A stretch of DNA of 64,000 nucleotides from Lachnospiraceae bacterium (GCA_016283575.1 JAEEND010000011.1:33863-97862); one strand, 5' to 3'. Shown: positions 43,819-53,113, numbered from the stretch's first letter. Notes: a model not told the origin generated them from the sequence alone. A program made the numbers and translations.

Positions 43819-45006
43819 ATGAACGCATTGGTAATCGGTGCAAACGAAGATTCAATTGAATCAATGCGAATAGCAAGAAAATATGGATACACCATATATG
43901 CAATAGATGGAAATAAAGATGCGAAGGGTTTGGAAGCCGCAGACTTTTCATATGTTGTTGATATAAACAATCTGGATAAAGTATTTGAAATTACGGATAA
44001 AATAAAGGCTGATATAGTTCTTCCTGCCCCCATCGGACATTGTCTTACAACGGTAGGTGCTGTTAATGACAGATATAATCTGCCGGGAGTCGGTGAAAAG
44101 AGTGCCAAGCTATGTACGGATAAGTATTTGTTTAATGAGGTTCTTGAGAAAAGCTCACTTAGGGACGCAAGCACATTCTTGATAAATAAAGGCGATAATG
44201 TAAAAGAGGCCGTGGAAAGCATAGATGTGTTGCCGGTTATCGTAAAGCCCAGAACCGGTTCCGGCAGCCGCGGAATTAAGATAATGAGTTCCAAAAAAGA
44301 TTTACGCGAATGGGCCGAAAACTACGATGTTGCCGATGAAGATTATACGGTGGAACGTTTTGTATCCGGTGATGAGTATGGAATTGACGGCGCATTCGCA
44401 GACGGCAAGTTCTATTTGGTTTTACTCAGAAAGAAAATAAACACGCCTCCTCCTTACAGACAGTGTGTGGGATATATTTCCGTTAAGCCGGAAGAAGAGC
44501 AGGGTTTTTACGATAAATGCGTAACTCTCATGAGTGAGATAGGCAAAAGCCTGGGATTTATCAACTGTGTTGTTCATGTTGATGTTATAAAGTCAGAAGG
44601 CGATACACCATTTGTAATTGAAACTTCTGCACGTCCATCGGGACATAATCTGTCCAATTTCTTTACACCAAAGACTACAGGCATCTTTTTGGTGGAAGAA
44701 TTTATAAAAAGCTCTATGGGAAGACCCTTTTCATATGTGCCGACTCATACAGAGAAGATGATGATAAGATTCTTTGATCTTCAAGAAGGAATTGTAGAGA
44801 AGATTCCCGAAAAGGAAGACATGGAAAGAATAAATGGAATACTGGATTACAATTGTAATATTAAAGTTGGTGACAGCTTAAAGACTGTTACAGACGGTGC
44901 ATCCGTCATGGGCAGAGGTTATTATTTGATTAAAGCTGACACTGAACAGGAATTATTGGATATTGCTTCAGAAGTAAGAAACAAATTTATAATAAACAGT
45001 CGTTAG
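43819..45006 (+). CDS. ATP-grasp family ligase
   Basis: A 395-residue ATP-dependent carboxylate-amine/thiol ligase. A pre-ATP-grasp Rossmann-like domain starts the protein (ALVIGANEDSIESMRIARKYGYTIYAIDGNKDAKG). The ATP-grasp core follows: LPVIVKPRTGSGSRGIKIMS, VERFVSGDEYGIDGAF and metal-binding FVIETSARPSGHNLSNF. Such enzymes form amide or peptide-like bonds through an acyl phosphate. Its position after the sugar-activation and transferase genes suggests amidation or amino-acid coupling of the nonulosonate or its acceptor, possibly with the amine made by the decarboxylase domain. This is inference; carbamoyl-phosphate-like or unrelated substrates are possible. Confidence 0.8.
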   Translation: MNALVIGANEDSIESMRIARKYGYTIYAIDGNKDAKGLEAADFSYVVDINNLDKVFEITDKIKADIVLPAPIGHCLTTVGAVNDRYNLPGVGEKSAKLCTDKYLFNEVLEKSSLRDASTFLINKGDNVKEAVESIDVLPVIVKPRTGSGSRGIKIMSSKKDLREWAENYDVADEDYTVERFVSGDEYGIDGAFADGKFYLVLLRKKINTPPPYRQCVGYISVKPEEEQGFYDKCVTLMSEIGKSLGFINCVVHVDVIKSEGDTPFVIETSARPSGHNLSNFFTPKTTGIFLVEEFIKSSMGRPFSYVPTHTEKMMIRFFDLQEGIVEKIPEKEDMERINGILDYNCNIKVGDSLKTVTDGASVMGRGYYLIKADTEQELLDIASEVRNKFIINSR

Positions 45007-45028
45007 TTATTAACTAAGGGTGCCCTTC

Positions 45029-46057
45029 ATGAAACTTTCCATCATCGTTCCGGTTTACAACATGGCCTCCGACAATAAGCTTTCTTTTTGCATGGATTCG
45101 CTTGTAAACCAGACAATAAAAGATTATGAAATAATAGCCGTTGATGATGCTTCTACGGACGATTCTCTTCACGTTCTTGAGGGATTTAAGGAAAAGTATC
45201 CCGACAAGGTGCGCATTATATCGTCCAAAGAAAACCTTCGCCAGGGCGGAGCTAGAAACCTCGGTATCAAAGAAGCAACAGGCGAGTGGATCGGATTTAT
45301 CGATTCCGATGACTGGATCACACCGGACTATTATGAGAAATTAATAAAAAAAGGTGAAGAAACCGGAGCTGACGTGGTGGGCTGCGGTTATTCTGTTGTG
45401 GGAGAACACACATTTAATATCGGCGAGGAGATTCATGATATTTCTCCCGATCAGGTGGGAGTGCTTACTTCTGAGATGCGCCATAGATTTTTAAGTAAAA
45501 ACGGCAGCATGGTCATGAAGGTTTATAAAGCAGAACTCATAAAAGAAAATAACCTTTCTTTTCCAGAAAAGATTTTTTACGAAGACAATTGTGCGGGACC
45601 TGTATGGGCAATGTATTTTAAACACTTTGAATATGTGCGTGAACCGTTGTATTATTATTATCAACATGACACATCCACTGTTCATACAATCACCGAGGAG
45701 AGGTGTTGTGACAGGCTCAAGGTATCTATGATGATGCTTTCTGAGATGAAGGAACGCGGTTTCTTCGAAGAATTTAAGACAGAAATAGAGAGTAACTTTA
45801 CTACCACTTATTTCGTGAATACGCTGTTTTCTTATATGCGGATTCCTCATAAAAAGCTTTCTTTTGTAAGAAACATGAAGAAAACCATGGTAAAAGAATT
45901 TCCTGCATTCCGTGAGAATCCCTATTACGGAACCCATATGGATGCGGAGCAAAAGAAATACGTGGATATACTTATGAAGAATTCCCTTCGGTTTTTCATC
46001 CAATACTCCCTTCTTTGGGCCTACCGTGACTTTAAAGCTTCTAAAAGTAAGAAATAG
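45029..46057 (+). CDS. GT2 family glycosyltransferase
   Basis: A 342-residue GT-A fold glycosyltransferase: MKLSIIVPVYNMASDNKLSFCMDSLVNQTIKDYEIIAVDDASTDDS at the N-terminus, and the metal/nucleotide-sugar DXD in GEWIGFIDSDDW. No long hydrophobic helix is evident, so it works from the cytoplasmic side. I choose ATG 45029 because AAGGGTG lies 7 bases before it; the track's GTG 45020 is inside that site. It probably builds the acceptor glycan for the nonulosonate cluster. It is the last gene before the Mrp-type operon, which starts 30 bases on. Confidence 0.88.
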   Translation: MKLSIIVPVYNMASDNKLSFCMDSLVNQTIKDYEIIAVDDASTDDSLHVLEGFKEKYPDKVRIISSKENLRQGGARNLGIKEATGEWIGFIDSDDWITPDYYEKLIKKGEETGADVVGCGYSVVGEHTFNIGEEIHDISPDQVGVLTSEMRHRFLSKNGSMVMKVYKAELIKENNLSFPEKIFYEDNCAGPVWAMYFKHFEYVREPLYYYYQHDTSTVHTITEERCCDRLKVSMMMLSEMKERGFFEEFKTEIESNFTTTYFVNTLFSYMRIPHKKLSFVRNMKKTMVKEFPAFRENPYYGTHMDAEQKKYVDILMKNSLRFFIQYSLLWAYRDFKASKSKK

Positions 46058-46087
46058 ATTTAAAAAAATAAAAAACGAGGTTTAACC

Positions 46088-46552
46088 ATGTTTTTGTTAC
46101 TTTTTCTTTGTTGGATCGTATTTAATCAAAACTTTACCCTTGAGATAGTATTGTTCGGTCTCGCGATTTCAGGGGCAATCTACTTTTTCATGTGTAAATT
46201 CATGGATTATTCCATCAAAAAAGACCTTTTCATAATGCGAAAAATTCCACAGATAGTGCATTACGTCTTGATTTTATTTATAGAAATCATCAAGGCTAAT
46301 GTCACTATTTTTAAGTTGTTCGGAACTCTCGGAAAAGAACGTGAACCGGTGATCGTATCATTCAGAACCGACTTAAGGACAAGGCTTGGGCGCACGCTTT
46401 TAGCTAACTCCATTACACTTACTCCCGGCACCATAACCGTAAAAATGGAAGGAAATCTTCTTACGGTTCACTGCTTTGACAAGTCACTTGCAGTGGGATT
46501 AAAGGACAGCGTATTCGAAAGAAAAATAAAGAAACTTGAGGAGGGCGCGTAA
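46088..46552 (+). CDS. mrpE: Mrp/Mbh-type antiporter subunit E
   Basis: A 154-residue MnhE-type membrane subunit. It begins with two hydrophobic segments (LLLFLCWIVFNQNFTLEIVLFGLAISGAIYFFM), has a third near residue 60, and then the conserved ESV-like region RTDLRTRLGRTLLANSITLTPGTITVKMEGNLLTVHCFDK. It is the first gene of an operon homologous to cation/proton antiporters and the MbhA-H part of membrane-bound hydrogenases. The next gene overlaps its stop (TAATG). Confidence 0.9.
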   Translation: MFLLLFLCWIVFNQNFTLEIVLFGLAISGAIYFFMCKFMDYSIKKDLFIMRKIPQIVHYVLILFIEIIKANVTIFKLFGTLGKEREPVIVSFRTDLRTRLGRTLLANSITLTPGTITVKMEGNLLTVHCFDKSLAVGLKDSVFERKIKKLEEGA

Positions 46553-46869
46553 TGAATGATTTATCCTTGTTTTTTGACAATTTTGCAGGCTTTTCCCTCA
46601 TAGTTCTGGCAGCGCTTTCAATCCTGTGCCTCTTTAGAGCCATCAAGGGCCCCCGTCCTGCAGACAGGATCGTGGCAGCCAACATGCTTGGAACCCTCAC
46701 CATGGCAATGATCGTATTGCTTTTAGATAAGCTTCATGAAGGCTACCTTGCGGACATCGCATTGATATATGCCCTTATAAGTTTTCTTGCCGTGGTTGTT
46801 CTCTGCAAGGTTTATACCGGCGCATACAAGACTAAAAAGAAGGAGGAGGATCAAAATGGAAACAATTAA
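46552..46869 (+). CDS. mrpF: Mrp/Mbh-type antiporter subunit F
   Basis: A 105-residue protein with three predicted membrane helices. The MrpF signature FRAIKGPRPADRIVAANMLGTLTMAMIVLL is clear, then YLADIALIYALISFLAVVVLCKVY. Its start overlaps the mrpE stop, and its 3' end overlaps the mrpG start by 14 bases. The C-terminus is Lys/Glu-rich. Confidence 0.9.
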   Translation: MNDLSLFFDNFAGFSLIVLAALSILCLFRAIKGPRPADRIVAANMLGTLTMAMIVLLLDKLHEGYLADIALIYALISFLAVVVLCKVYTGAYKTKKKEEDQNGNN

Positions 46870-47218
46870 TCTTATCCGCATGATCTTAGGATGCATATTC
46901 ATTTTTCTCGGACTCATTCTTTTTGCTTTTGAGGTATATGGCGTATTCAAGCTTAAATATACATTGGACAGGATGCATTTATCAGGCACCGGCGATACCA
47001 TGGGGCTTTTACTTACTATAATAGGCGCCATGCTCATTAACGGCTGGGACTTCACCAACGGAAAATTGTTACTTATCCTGGTATTTTTCTGGTTTGCATC
47101 CCCGGTATCATCACATCTTATTTCCAGACTTGTGGTAAATACCGATGAGGACCTTAAGGACCATGTGACCATTTATTCCGAGGAAGAATCAAAAGAAATT
47201 CTGGAGGGAAGAAAATGA
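46856..47218 (+). CDS. mrpG: Mrp/Mbh-type antiporter subunit G
   Basis: A 120-residue, three-helix membrane protein with the MrpG pattern: LIRMILGCIFIFLGLILFAFEVYGVFKLKYTLDRMHLSGTGDTMGLLLTIIGAMLI, and FWFASPVSSHLISRLVV near the end. GAGGAGGA precedes ATG 46856; the track start at 46787 is an out-of-register extension into mrpF. It overlaps the following gene by 4 bases. Confidence 0.9.
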   Translation: METINLIRMILGCIFIFLGLILFAFEVYGVFKLKYTLDRMHLSGTGDTMGLLLTIIGAMLINGWDFTNGKLLLILVFFWFASPVSSHLISRLVVNTDEDLKDHVTIYSEEESKEILEGRK

Positions 47219-47499
47219 GCATATTAAATTGCGTTTTGTTACTTTTCTTAATAATATGTGCGGTGGCCGCCAGCTTCAGTAAGAACCTTTTAAATTCAGT
47301 CCTTATTTTTATGGGTTACAGCCTTATTATGTCCGTAGTGTGGATGCTTCTTGAATCTCCCGACCTTGCCATTACGGAAGCGGCAGTGGGAGCGGGAGTT
47401 ACCAGCGTGCTCTTTTTCCTGACCCTTTCAAGAATACATTCAATCTTTAAGAACATAGACGATAAGTCCGACAAGGAGGATGAGAATTATGAAGAATAA
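47215..47499 (+). CDS. DUF4040-type antiporter subunit (MbhD-like, MrpA C-terminal homologue)
   Basis: A 94-residue, three-helix membrane protein: NCVLLLFLIICAVAASFSKNLLNSVLIFMGYSLIMSVVWMLLESPDLAITEAAVGAGVTSVLFFLTLSRI. The PDLAITEAAVGAG segment is the hallmark of the DUF4040 part of MrpA and of MbhD. In Mrp systems it is normally the tail of an 800-residue MrpA; here it is a separate small gene, as in Mbh operons. It overlaps its neighbour on each side. Confidence 0.86.
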   Translation: MSILNCVLLLFLIICAVAASFSKNLLNSVLIFMGYSLIMSVVWMLLESPDLAITEAAVGAGVTSVLFFLTLSRIHSIFKNIDDKSDKEDENYEE

Positions 47500-48445
47500 G
47501 CTTGCCTCCCTTATAAAGTGGATAAAAGAAACAAAGGAATTCTATAACTCCGATATCTACATGCGTGAGATTCACGAGAATCCCGCATCCGTCACCAGAG
47601 AAGAACACCTTGAAAATGTGGAAAAGGTGCGTAATATCGTATATTCCGATAAAAACAAACAGGAAAAGACCATGGAAGCTGTTTACAGAGTCTTTGCGGT
47701 GCTCTTCATGATCTTCTTCAGCGTGATCCTGGTGCTTACCGTTTCCAATCTTCCCGCGACCGGGGCAGATAATAACCCCGCCAACAACGAAGTTGCCGAG
47801 CGATACATAGAAAAAGGTCTTGAAGAAACCGGTGCTACCAATGTGGTTGCCGGCATGATCCTTGATTACAGAGCCTTTGATACTCTGGGTGAATCCCATG
47901 TATTATTCGTGGCGGCTATAGCCGTTACAGTACTTCTCAGGCTTGATAAAAAAGAAAGAGATCCCAAAGATACCAAGATCCGCGAAACCATATCTGAAGC
48001 GGAGGAAGCCGACAGGATCTTTAATACCAGACATGACACGATCTTACAAAAGGTAGCATTACTATTGGTACCTGTAATCCTCATGTTCGGAATCTATGTA
48101 GTATTAAACGGGCATCTCTCACCGGGCGGCGGATTTTCCGGCGGCGCCATCATAGGTTCAGCCTTTATTCTTTACCTGAATGCCTACGGATTCGGAAAAG
48201 CTTCCAATGTATTTACGGAGAAAATATATAAAAGAGCTTCAGTTGCGGCACTTATGTTTTATGCCATCGCAAAGTGCTACGCTTTCTTTTGCGGAGCCAA
48301 CCATTTGGACAGTCACATTCCCAAGGGTATCCCCGGACACATTTTAAGTGCCGGGCTGATCCTCCCCTTGGATATTGCGGTAGGTGTGGTTGTTGCATGG
48401 ACCATGTACGCTTTTGTTGCCATGTTCAGAAAAGGAGGTTTTTAA
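47489..48445 (+). CDS. mrpB: Fused MbhE-like and MrpB subunit
   Basis: A 318-residue membrane protein joining two units. After a charged N-terminus, residues about 60-155 match the MbhE/MrpA C-terminal element (TNVVAGMILDYRAFDTLGESHVLFVAAIAVTVLL). Residues about 195-318 are MrpB (VALLLVPVILMFGIYVVLNGHLSPGGGFSGGAIIGSAFILYLNAYG, then AGLILPLDIAVGVVVAWTMYAFVAMF). GGAGG at 47475-47479 fits ATG 47489 better than the ATG at 47480 right beside it. It overlaps the DUF4040 gene by 11 bases. Confidence 0.85.
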   Translation: MKNKLASLIKWIKETKEFYNSDIYMREIHENPASVTREEHLENVEKVRNIVYSDKNKQEKTMEAVYRVFAVLFMIFFSVILVLTVSNLPATGADNNPANNEVAERYIEKGLEETGATNVVAGMILDYRAFDTLGESHVLFVAAIAVTVLLRLDKKERDPKDTKIRETISEAEEADRIFNTRHDTILQKVALLLVPVILMFGIYVVLNGHLSPGGGFSGGAIIGSAFILYLNAYGFGKASNVFTEKIYKRASVAALMFYAIAKCYAFFCGANHLDSHIPKGIPGHILSAGLILPLDIAVGVVVAWTMYAFVAMFRKGGF

Positions 48446-48446
48446 A

Positions 48447-48824
48447 ATGGGACCTAATCTTTTTGAAAACTACGCAGAAGCGGTATCCATGATCATCTTT
48501 GCCATCGGATTTACCAACCTCTTACTGCAAAAGAATCTGATAAAGAAGATCATCGGATTTAACATGATGGATACAGCAATGTATCTGTTCCTTGCCCTTA
48601 AAGGCTATATCAATAACCACGTTGCTCCCATAGTGGCAGATGGCGTGGAAGCATCCACAAGCACCATGGTAAACCCCATACCCAGCGGCCTCGTGCTCAC
48701 GGGTATCGTTGTATCCGTATCGGTTTCCGCATTGATGCTTGCTCTTACCGTGCGACTTTATCAGCGTTATCACACGCTTGATCTTGATGAAATTTCAAAG
48801 AGACTTAACAAGGAGGGATTATAA
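48447..48824 (+). CDS. mrpC: Mrp/Mbh-type antiporter subunit C (NuoK-like)
   Basis: A 125-residue, three-helix protein homologous to NuoK: MIIFAIGFTNLLLQKNLIKKIIGFNMMDTAMYLFLALKGYI, then PIPSGLVLTGIVVSVSVSALMLALTVRLYQRY. AAAGGAGG precedes ATG 48447; the longer track ORF overlaps mrpB needlessly. Its stop overlaps the next start by 1 base (TAATG). Confidence 0.9.
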   Translation: MGPNLFENYAEAVSMIIFAIGFTNLLLQKNLIKKIIGFNMMDTAMYLFLALKGYINNHVAPIVADGVEASTSTMVNPIPSGLVLTGIVVSVSVSALMLALTVRLYQRYHTLDLDEISKRLNKEGL

Positions 48825-50332
48825 TGCGTAACATTATAGAGAATTTCCCCCTCTTTTCCATAATCCTATGCCTTTTAGCATCATCGGGGAGCCTGCTGTT
48901 AAAAGAAAAAGCAGCTAAGATCGTAAATACCGCTTTAATTATTCTGGTTGGGCTTATGTCAGCGATCCTCATGGGTTATTGCTACCTGAACGGAAGCTTT
49001 GTATATGTCATGGGACATGTGCCTGCGCCCTGGGGCAATGAAGTCCGCGGTGGTGTTTTGGAAGGAGGCATGGCGCTTTTCTTCAGTATCATCATGTACT
49101 TATCCATGTCCGGCGGAAGAAAGAAGCTTTTGGAAGAAGTTGAAGAGACCAAGCAGAATCTTTATTACATTTTAGATAACCTGCTTTTCTGTTCGCTTAT
49201 AGCTCTTGTATATACCAACGACTTATTTACGGCATATGTGTTCATAGAAATAAACACGATCTCCGCCTGCGGACTTATCATGATACGTCAGAACGGTCGT
49301 ACCATTGAAGCCGCCGTAAGATATATGATCATGAGCTTACTCGGTTCCGGTCTTTTCTTAACCGGTGTGATCATGCTCTATGACATAACCGGACACCTTC
49401 TTATGAGCAATATAAAAGAAAGTGTTCAGACACTTATATCAACAGGACAGTACAGCGAGCCTCTTATGGTAACGGTCGCCTTCATGATCATAGGTCTTTC
49501 CATTAAGAGTGCTTTATTTCCTTTCCATTCCTGGCTTCCAGATGCCTACGGTTATTCCACGATATCAAGTGCGGCGATCCTCTCAAGCCTGGTATCCAAG
49601 GGATACATATTTATACTTATCAAGATCATATACAGGGTTATCGGGTTCGAAGCCGTAGTGCAGTCAAAGCTTTTAAATGTGGTATTTGTCTTTGCTCTGT
49701 GCGGAATAATCTTCGGAAGTATTTCTGCCATGAGAGAAAATGACATTCGCAGAATGATAGCCTATTCCTCAGTGGCTCAGATCGGCTATATCTATTTAGG
49801 TATCAGTTTCGGCACAAAGGCGGGCATGATCGCGGCAGTATTCCACATCCTGTCCCATGCTGCCACCAAGTCCATGCTCTTTATTTCAGCCATCGGACTT
49901 ACCGATACGTCAAATACCAGCCGGCACTTCGGAGACCTTACGGGATCTGCCTACAGAAATAGGATAGCGGGCTTGGGCTTTGCCACCGGCTCTCTTTCAA
50001 TGGTTGGTATCCCTTTGTTTTCAGGCTTTATCAGTAAGCTTCTTTTCATGGAGGCATCTCTACAGAATCAGTATAAGATGCTCCCTGCCCTGATAGTTTT
50101 AGGTATAAGCACGATCCTTAATGCTATATATTTCATGAAGACCGTAGTGCGCATATATTCTCCCGAAAGGGATTTATATAAGGGCCGCGAAGGTTTCCAT
50201 GTGATCCGATTCAAAGAGGAAAAAGAATATGGTATTACCATTATCCTCTTTATCATCCTTAATGTGGTGCTGGGTCTTTGCTCAGGTCCCATCTTAAATA
50301 TGATACAGATCGGCATTGAAAGTTTTTCTTAG
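48824..50332 (+). CDS. mrpD: Antiporter-like membrane subunit 1 (MrpD/NuoM/NuoN type)
   Basis: A 502-residue protein with about 14 membrane helices of the proton-translocating NuoL/M/N family. Key charged residues are present: the TM5 Glu in AYVFIEINTISACG, the TM7 Lys in IKSALFPFHSWLPDAYGYSTI and the TM8 Lys in SSLVSKGYIF. AGGAGG precedes the ATG. First of four such subunits in a row. Confidence 0.9.
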   Translation: MRNIIENFPLFSIILCLLASSGSLLLKEKAAKIVNTALIILVGLMSAILMGYCYLNGSFVYVMGHVPAPWGNEVRGGVLEGGMALFFSIIMYLSMSGGRKKLLEEVEETKQNLYYILDNLLFCSLIALVYTNDLFTAYVFIEINTISACGLIMIRQNGRTIEAAVRYMIMSLLGSGLFLTGVIMLYDITGHLLMSNIKESVQTLISTGQYSEPLMVTVAFMIIGLSIKSALFPFHSWLPDAYGYSTISSAAILSSLVSKGYIFILIKIIYRVIGFEAVVQSKLLNVVFVFALCGIIFGSISAMRENDIRRMIAYSSVAQIGYIYLGISFGTKAGMIAAVFHILSHAATKSMLFISAIGLTDTSNTSRHFGDLTGSAYRNRIAGLGFATGSLSMVGIPLFSGFISKLLFMEASLQNQYKMLPALIVLGISTILNAIYFMKTVVRIYSPERDLYKGREGFHVIRFKEEKEYGITIILFIILNVVLGLCSGPILNMIQIGIESFS

Positions 50333-50349
50333 AATTGATCGGAGGCACT

Positions 50350-51621
50350 ATGATTACTGTTTGGAAATTAAATGAAGCCTTGTCTCTTTCATATAGATTT
50401 GATGACTTCAGCAGGATCTTTCTTCTGCTGGCAGCAGTGCTTTTTACGGCAGGCTTTGTATATTCCCTTTCTTACATGAAGGAAAAAGAACATAAAGCGA
50501 GATACTACACCTTCTACATACTGCTTTTTTCGGTTATCTGCCTTATGTCATTAGCGGCTAATTTCATCACTTTTTATCTTAATTACGAGCTCATGACACT
50601 CCTGTCAGTGCCCCTCGTAATGCATGATGGCACGGAAGAAGCGCGGGTTGCGGGTTTTAAGTATCTCTTTTATTCCTTTGCCGGAGCATACTGCGTATTA
50701 TTCGGTTTCTTTGTGTTAAATAAATATTGTGAAGATATGGATTTTATATACGGCCGCCAAATAGACTTAAGCACCATACAAGGCCATGAAGGACTGGTTC
50801 TTTTTGCCGTATTCATGATGATCCTTGGTTTTTCCGTAAAAGCCGGTATGTGGCCCATGCATGCATGGCTCACCAAGGCTCATCCCATTGCTCCTGCTCC
50901 TGCAAGTGCGATCCTTTCAGGCGTGATCGTAAAGTCAGGTGTAGCAGGAATAATCCGCGTGGTTTATTACATCATAGGCGCTGACTTTATCAGAGGCACC
51001 TGGGTGCAGTATACCTTCCTGAGCCTCACTCTTATCACGATCTTAATGGGTTCAACTCTTGCTTTCTTTGAACCCGTGTTGAAAAGACGTCTTGCTTATT
51101 CAACAATAAGCCAGATTTCTTATATTTTATTCGGCATTGCGCTTTTAAATGACGAAGCCTTAAAGGGTGGGGATTTACAGTTTCTTGCCCACGGCTTTGC
51201 AAAGTGTGCATTATTCCTGATAGCAGGTATCTTTATCCATGTGACTCATGAAGACAGAGTGGATAAGATGCTGGCTCTCGGAAGAAAATATCCCTTTATC
51301 ACTTTCTGTTATTTGATCGCGTCTCTTTCCATGATAGGTATTCCGCCCACAGGGGGCTTTATCGGAAAGTGGTATTTAATGCTTGGCTCCATGAATGCAG
51401 AGATCAGGGTATTTTCTGTTTTGGGAGCCGCAGTACTGCTGATATCGGCACTTCTAACCGCGGGATATTTATTGCCTTTAGGTTTAAAGGGCTTCTTCCC
51501 CGGAAGCGGATATCTTGTGGTAACAACCGGCGAATCCGTTTCGAAGCTTGAAGCTATTCCTGTAGCCATACTTACGATCATGGCGCTTTTAGTGGGAATA
51601 TTCCCGGGAATCTTTGTTTAG
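50350..51621 (+). CDS. Antiporter-like membrane subunit 2 (NuoL/M/N type)
   Basis: A 423-residue polytopic protein of the proton-translocating family, shorter than its neighbours. It carries the TM5 Glu (FYLNYELMTLLSVPLVM), the TM7 Lys (SVKAGMWPMHAWLTKAHPIAPAPASA) and the TM8 Lys (GVIVKSGVAGI). The track begins at TTG 50335; GGAGG there is the ribosome-binding site for ATG 50350, so I use the ATG. Confidence 0.88.
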   Translation: MITVWKLNEALSLSYRFDDFSRIFLLLAAVLFTAGFVYSLSYMKEKEHKARYYTFYILLFSVICLMSLAANFITFYLNYELMTLLSVPLVMHDGTEEARVAGFKYLFYSFAGAYCVLFGFFVLNKYCEDMDFIYGRQIDLSTIQGHEGLVLFAVFMMILGFSVKAGMWPMHAWLTKAHPIAPAPASAILSGVIVKSGVAGIIRVVYYIIGADFIRGTWVQYTFLSLTLITILMGSTLAFFEPVLKRRLAYSTISQISYILFGIALLNDEALKGGDLQFLAHGFAKCALFLIAGIFIHVTHEDRVDKMLALGRKYPFITFCYLIASLSMIGIPPTGGFIGKWYLMLGSMNAEIRVFSVLGAAVLLISALLTAGYLLPLGLKGFFPGSGYLVVTTGESVSKLEAIPVAILTIMALLVGIFPGIFV

Positions 51622-51631
51622 GAGGTAATAC

Positions 51632-53113
51632 ATGAGCGCACTTATCTTATCAGCCATCTTCCTTCCTATTATCGGAGGACTTTTGAATATTGTATTACCC
51701 ATAAAGAACCGTAAAGTGATGCTGGGTATATCTCTCATTTCAGCCCTTCTCACAACGGGAATTGCCTGGTTTTTATTATTAAACCGTCCTCAGGATCCTT
51801 TTGTGCTTTTTGAGTTTGTAAATAAATATACAATCTCATTCAGAATAGACGGCCTGTCTTCGGTGTTTGTGGGCCTTATCTCAACACTATGGCCCCTTGC
51901 TACTCTTTATTCTTTTGAATATATGGAGCATGAAGCAAGTGACAATACCATAAAAGAGAAGACCTTTTTCGGCATGTACATAATCACCTTCGGTGTTACC
52001 ATGGGTATCGCAACGGCAGAGAACATGCTCACCATGTACGTGTTCTACGAAATGCTGACACTTGTGACAGTTCCCCTTATTCTTTTTAATCTCACCAAAG
52101 AAGCGGTAAATGCCACAAGAAAATACATCACCTATTCGCTGGGTGGCGCGGCTTTCGCATTTATTGGTCTTATATTCTTAATGCATTACGGTGACAGCAT
52201 AACCTTTATTAACGGAGGTGTCATAAATCCCGGAAAAGTGGGAGATAAGCTTAATGTGTTAAGACTCATATACGTATTTGCTTTCTTTGGATTTGGCGTA
52301 AAGGCTGCAATATTCCCTTTATGCAGCTGGCTTCCCAAGGCCGGTGTTGCGCCCACTCCCGTTACGGCGTTGCTTCATGCCGTTGCAGTAGTTAAGTCCG
52401 GCGCATTTGCGATCATGAGACTTACGTATTATTCCTTTGGCACGGATATTCTTGCAGGAACCTTTGCTCAATATGTCCCCATGGCATTTGCGATCTTCAC
52501 TATTGTATTTGGCTGCGCCATGGCGGTAAAAGAACGTCACTTAAAGAGACGTCTCGCTTATTCGACAATATCCAATCTTTCATACATTCTTTTTGCAGCG
52601 ACACTTATGACACCTATGGGATTTACCGGTGCCATGTCTCACATGGTATTCCACGGGTTTATGAAGATATGTTCCTTCTTCTGTGCAGGTGCGATTATTG
52701 CCAAGGCTCACAAGACCTATGTCTATGAACTTGATGGCATCGCAAAAAGAATGCCCAAGGTCATGGCTATATTTACAATATCAGCTCTTGCTCTTATGGG
52801 AGTGCCCGGTCTCTGCGGATTTATCAGTAAATACAATATCATCACCGCCGCAGTGGACTTAGGCGGCGTATTACCGATACTCGGCGTTGGAGCCCTTATG
52901 GTATCGGCGCTTCTTACATCAATCTATATGTTACAGATAGTAGTAAGAGCCTATTTTCCTACGGAACATGCGGCTTCCTGCGGAGAAAAATGCGACCCCA
53001 CCTTCAGAATGCTTTTACCTTTATCGATATTTGCCGTAGTGATAATCTACTTCGGATTATTCTCAGGTCAGATAGTGTCATATTTTAATGCGGTATCGGG
53101 AGGATTGTTTTAA
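51632..53113 (+). CDS. Antiporter-like membrane subunit 3 (NuoL/M/N type)
   Basis: A 493-residue polytopic protein with the same channel motifs: TM5 Glu in YVFYEMLTLVTVPLIL, TM7 Lys in FGVKAAIFPLCSWLPKAGVAPTPVTA and TM8 Lys in AVAVVKSGAF. AGGAGG precedes the ATG. Its stop overlaps the start of the fourth subunit by 1 base. The Cys in PLCSWLPK, where the others have His, is a small difference. Confidence 0.9.
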   Translation: MSALILSAIFLPIIGGLLNIVLPIKNRKVMLGISLISALLTTGIAWFLLLNRPQDPFVLFEFVNKYTISFRIDGLSSVFVGLISTLWPLATLYSFEYMEHEASDNTIKEKTFFGMYIITFGVTMGIATAENMLTMYVFYEMLTLVTVPLILFNLTKEAVNATRKYITYSLGGAAFAFIGLIFLMHYGDSITFINGGVINPGKVGDKLNVLRLIYVFAFFGFGVKAAIFPLCSWLPKAGVAPTPVTALLHAVAVVKSGAFAIMRLTYYSFGTDILAGTFAQYVPMAFAIFTIVFGCAMAVKERHLKRRLAYSTISNLSYILFAATLMTPMGFTGAMSHMVFHGFMKICSFFCAGAIIAKAHKTYVYELDGIAKRMPKVMAIFTISALALMGVPGLCGFISKYNIITAAVDLGGVLPILGVGALMVSALLTSIYMLQIVVRAYFPTEHAASCGEKCDPTFRMLLPLSIFAVVIIYFGLFSGQIVSYFNAVSGGLF

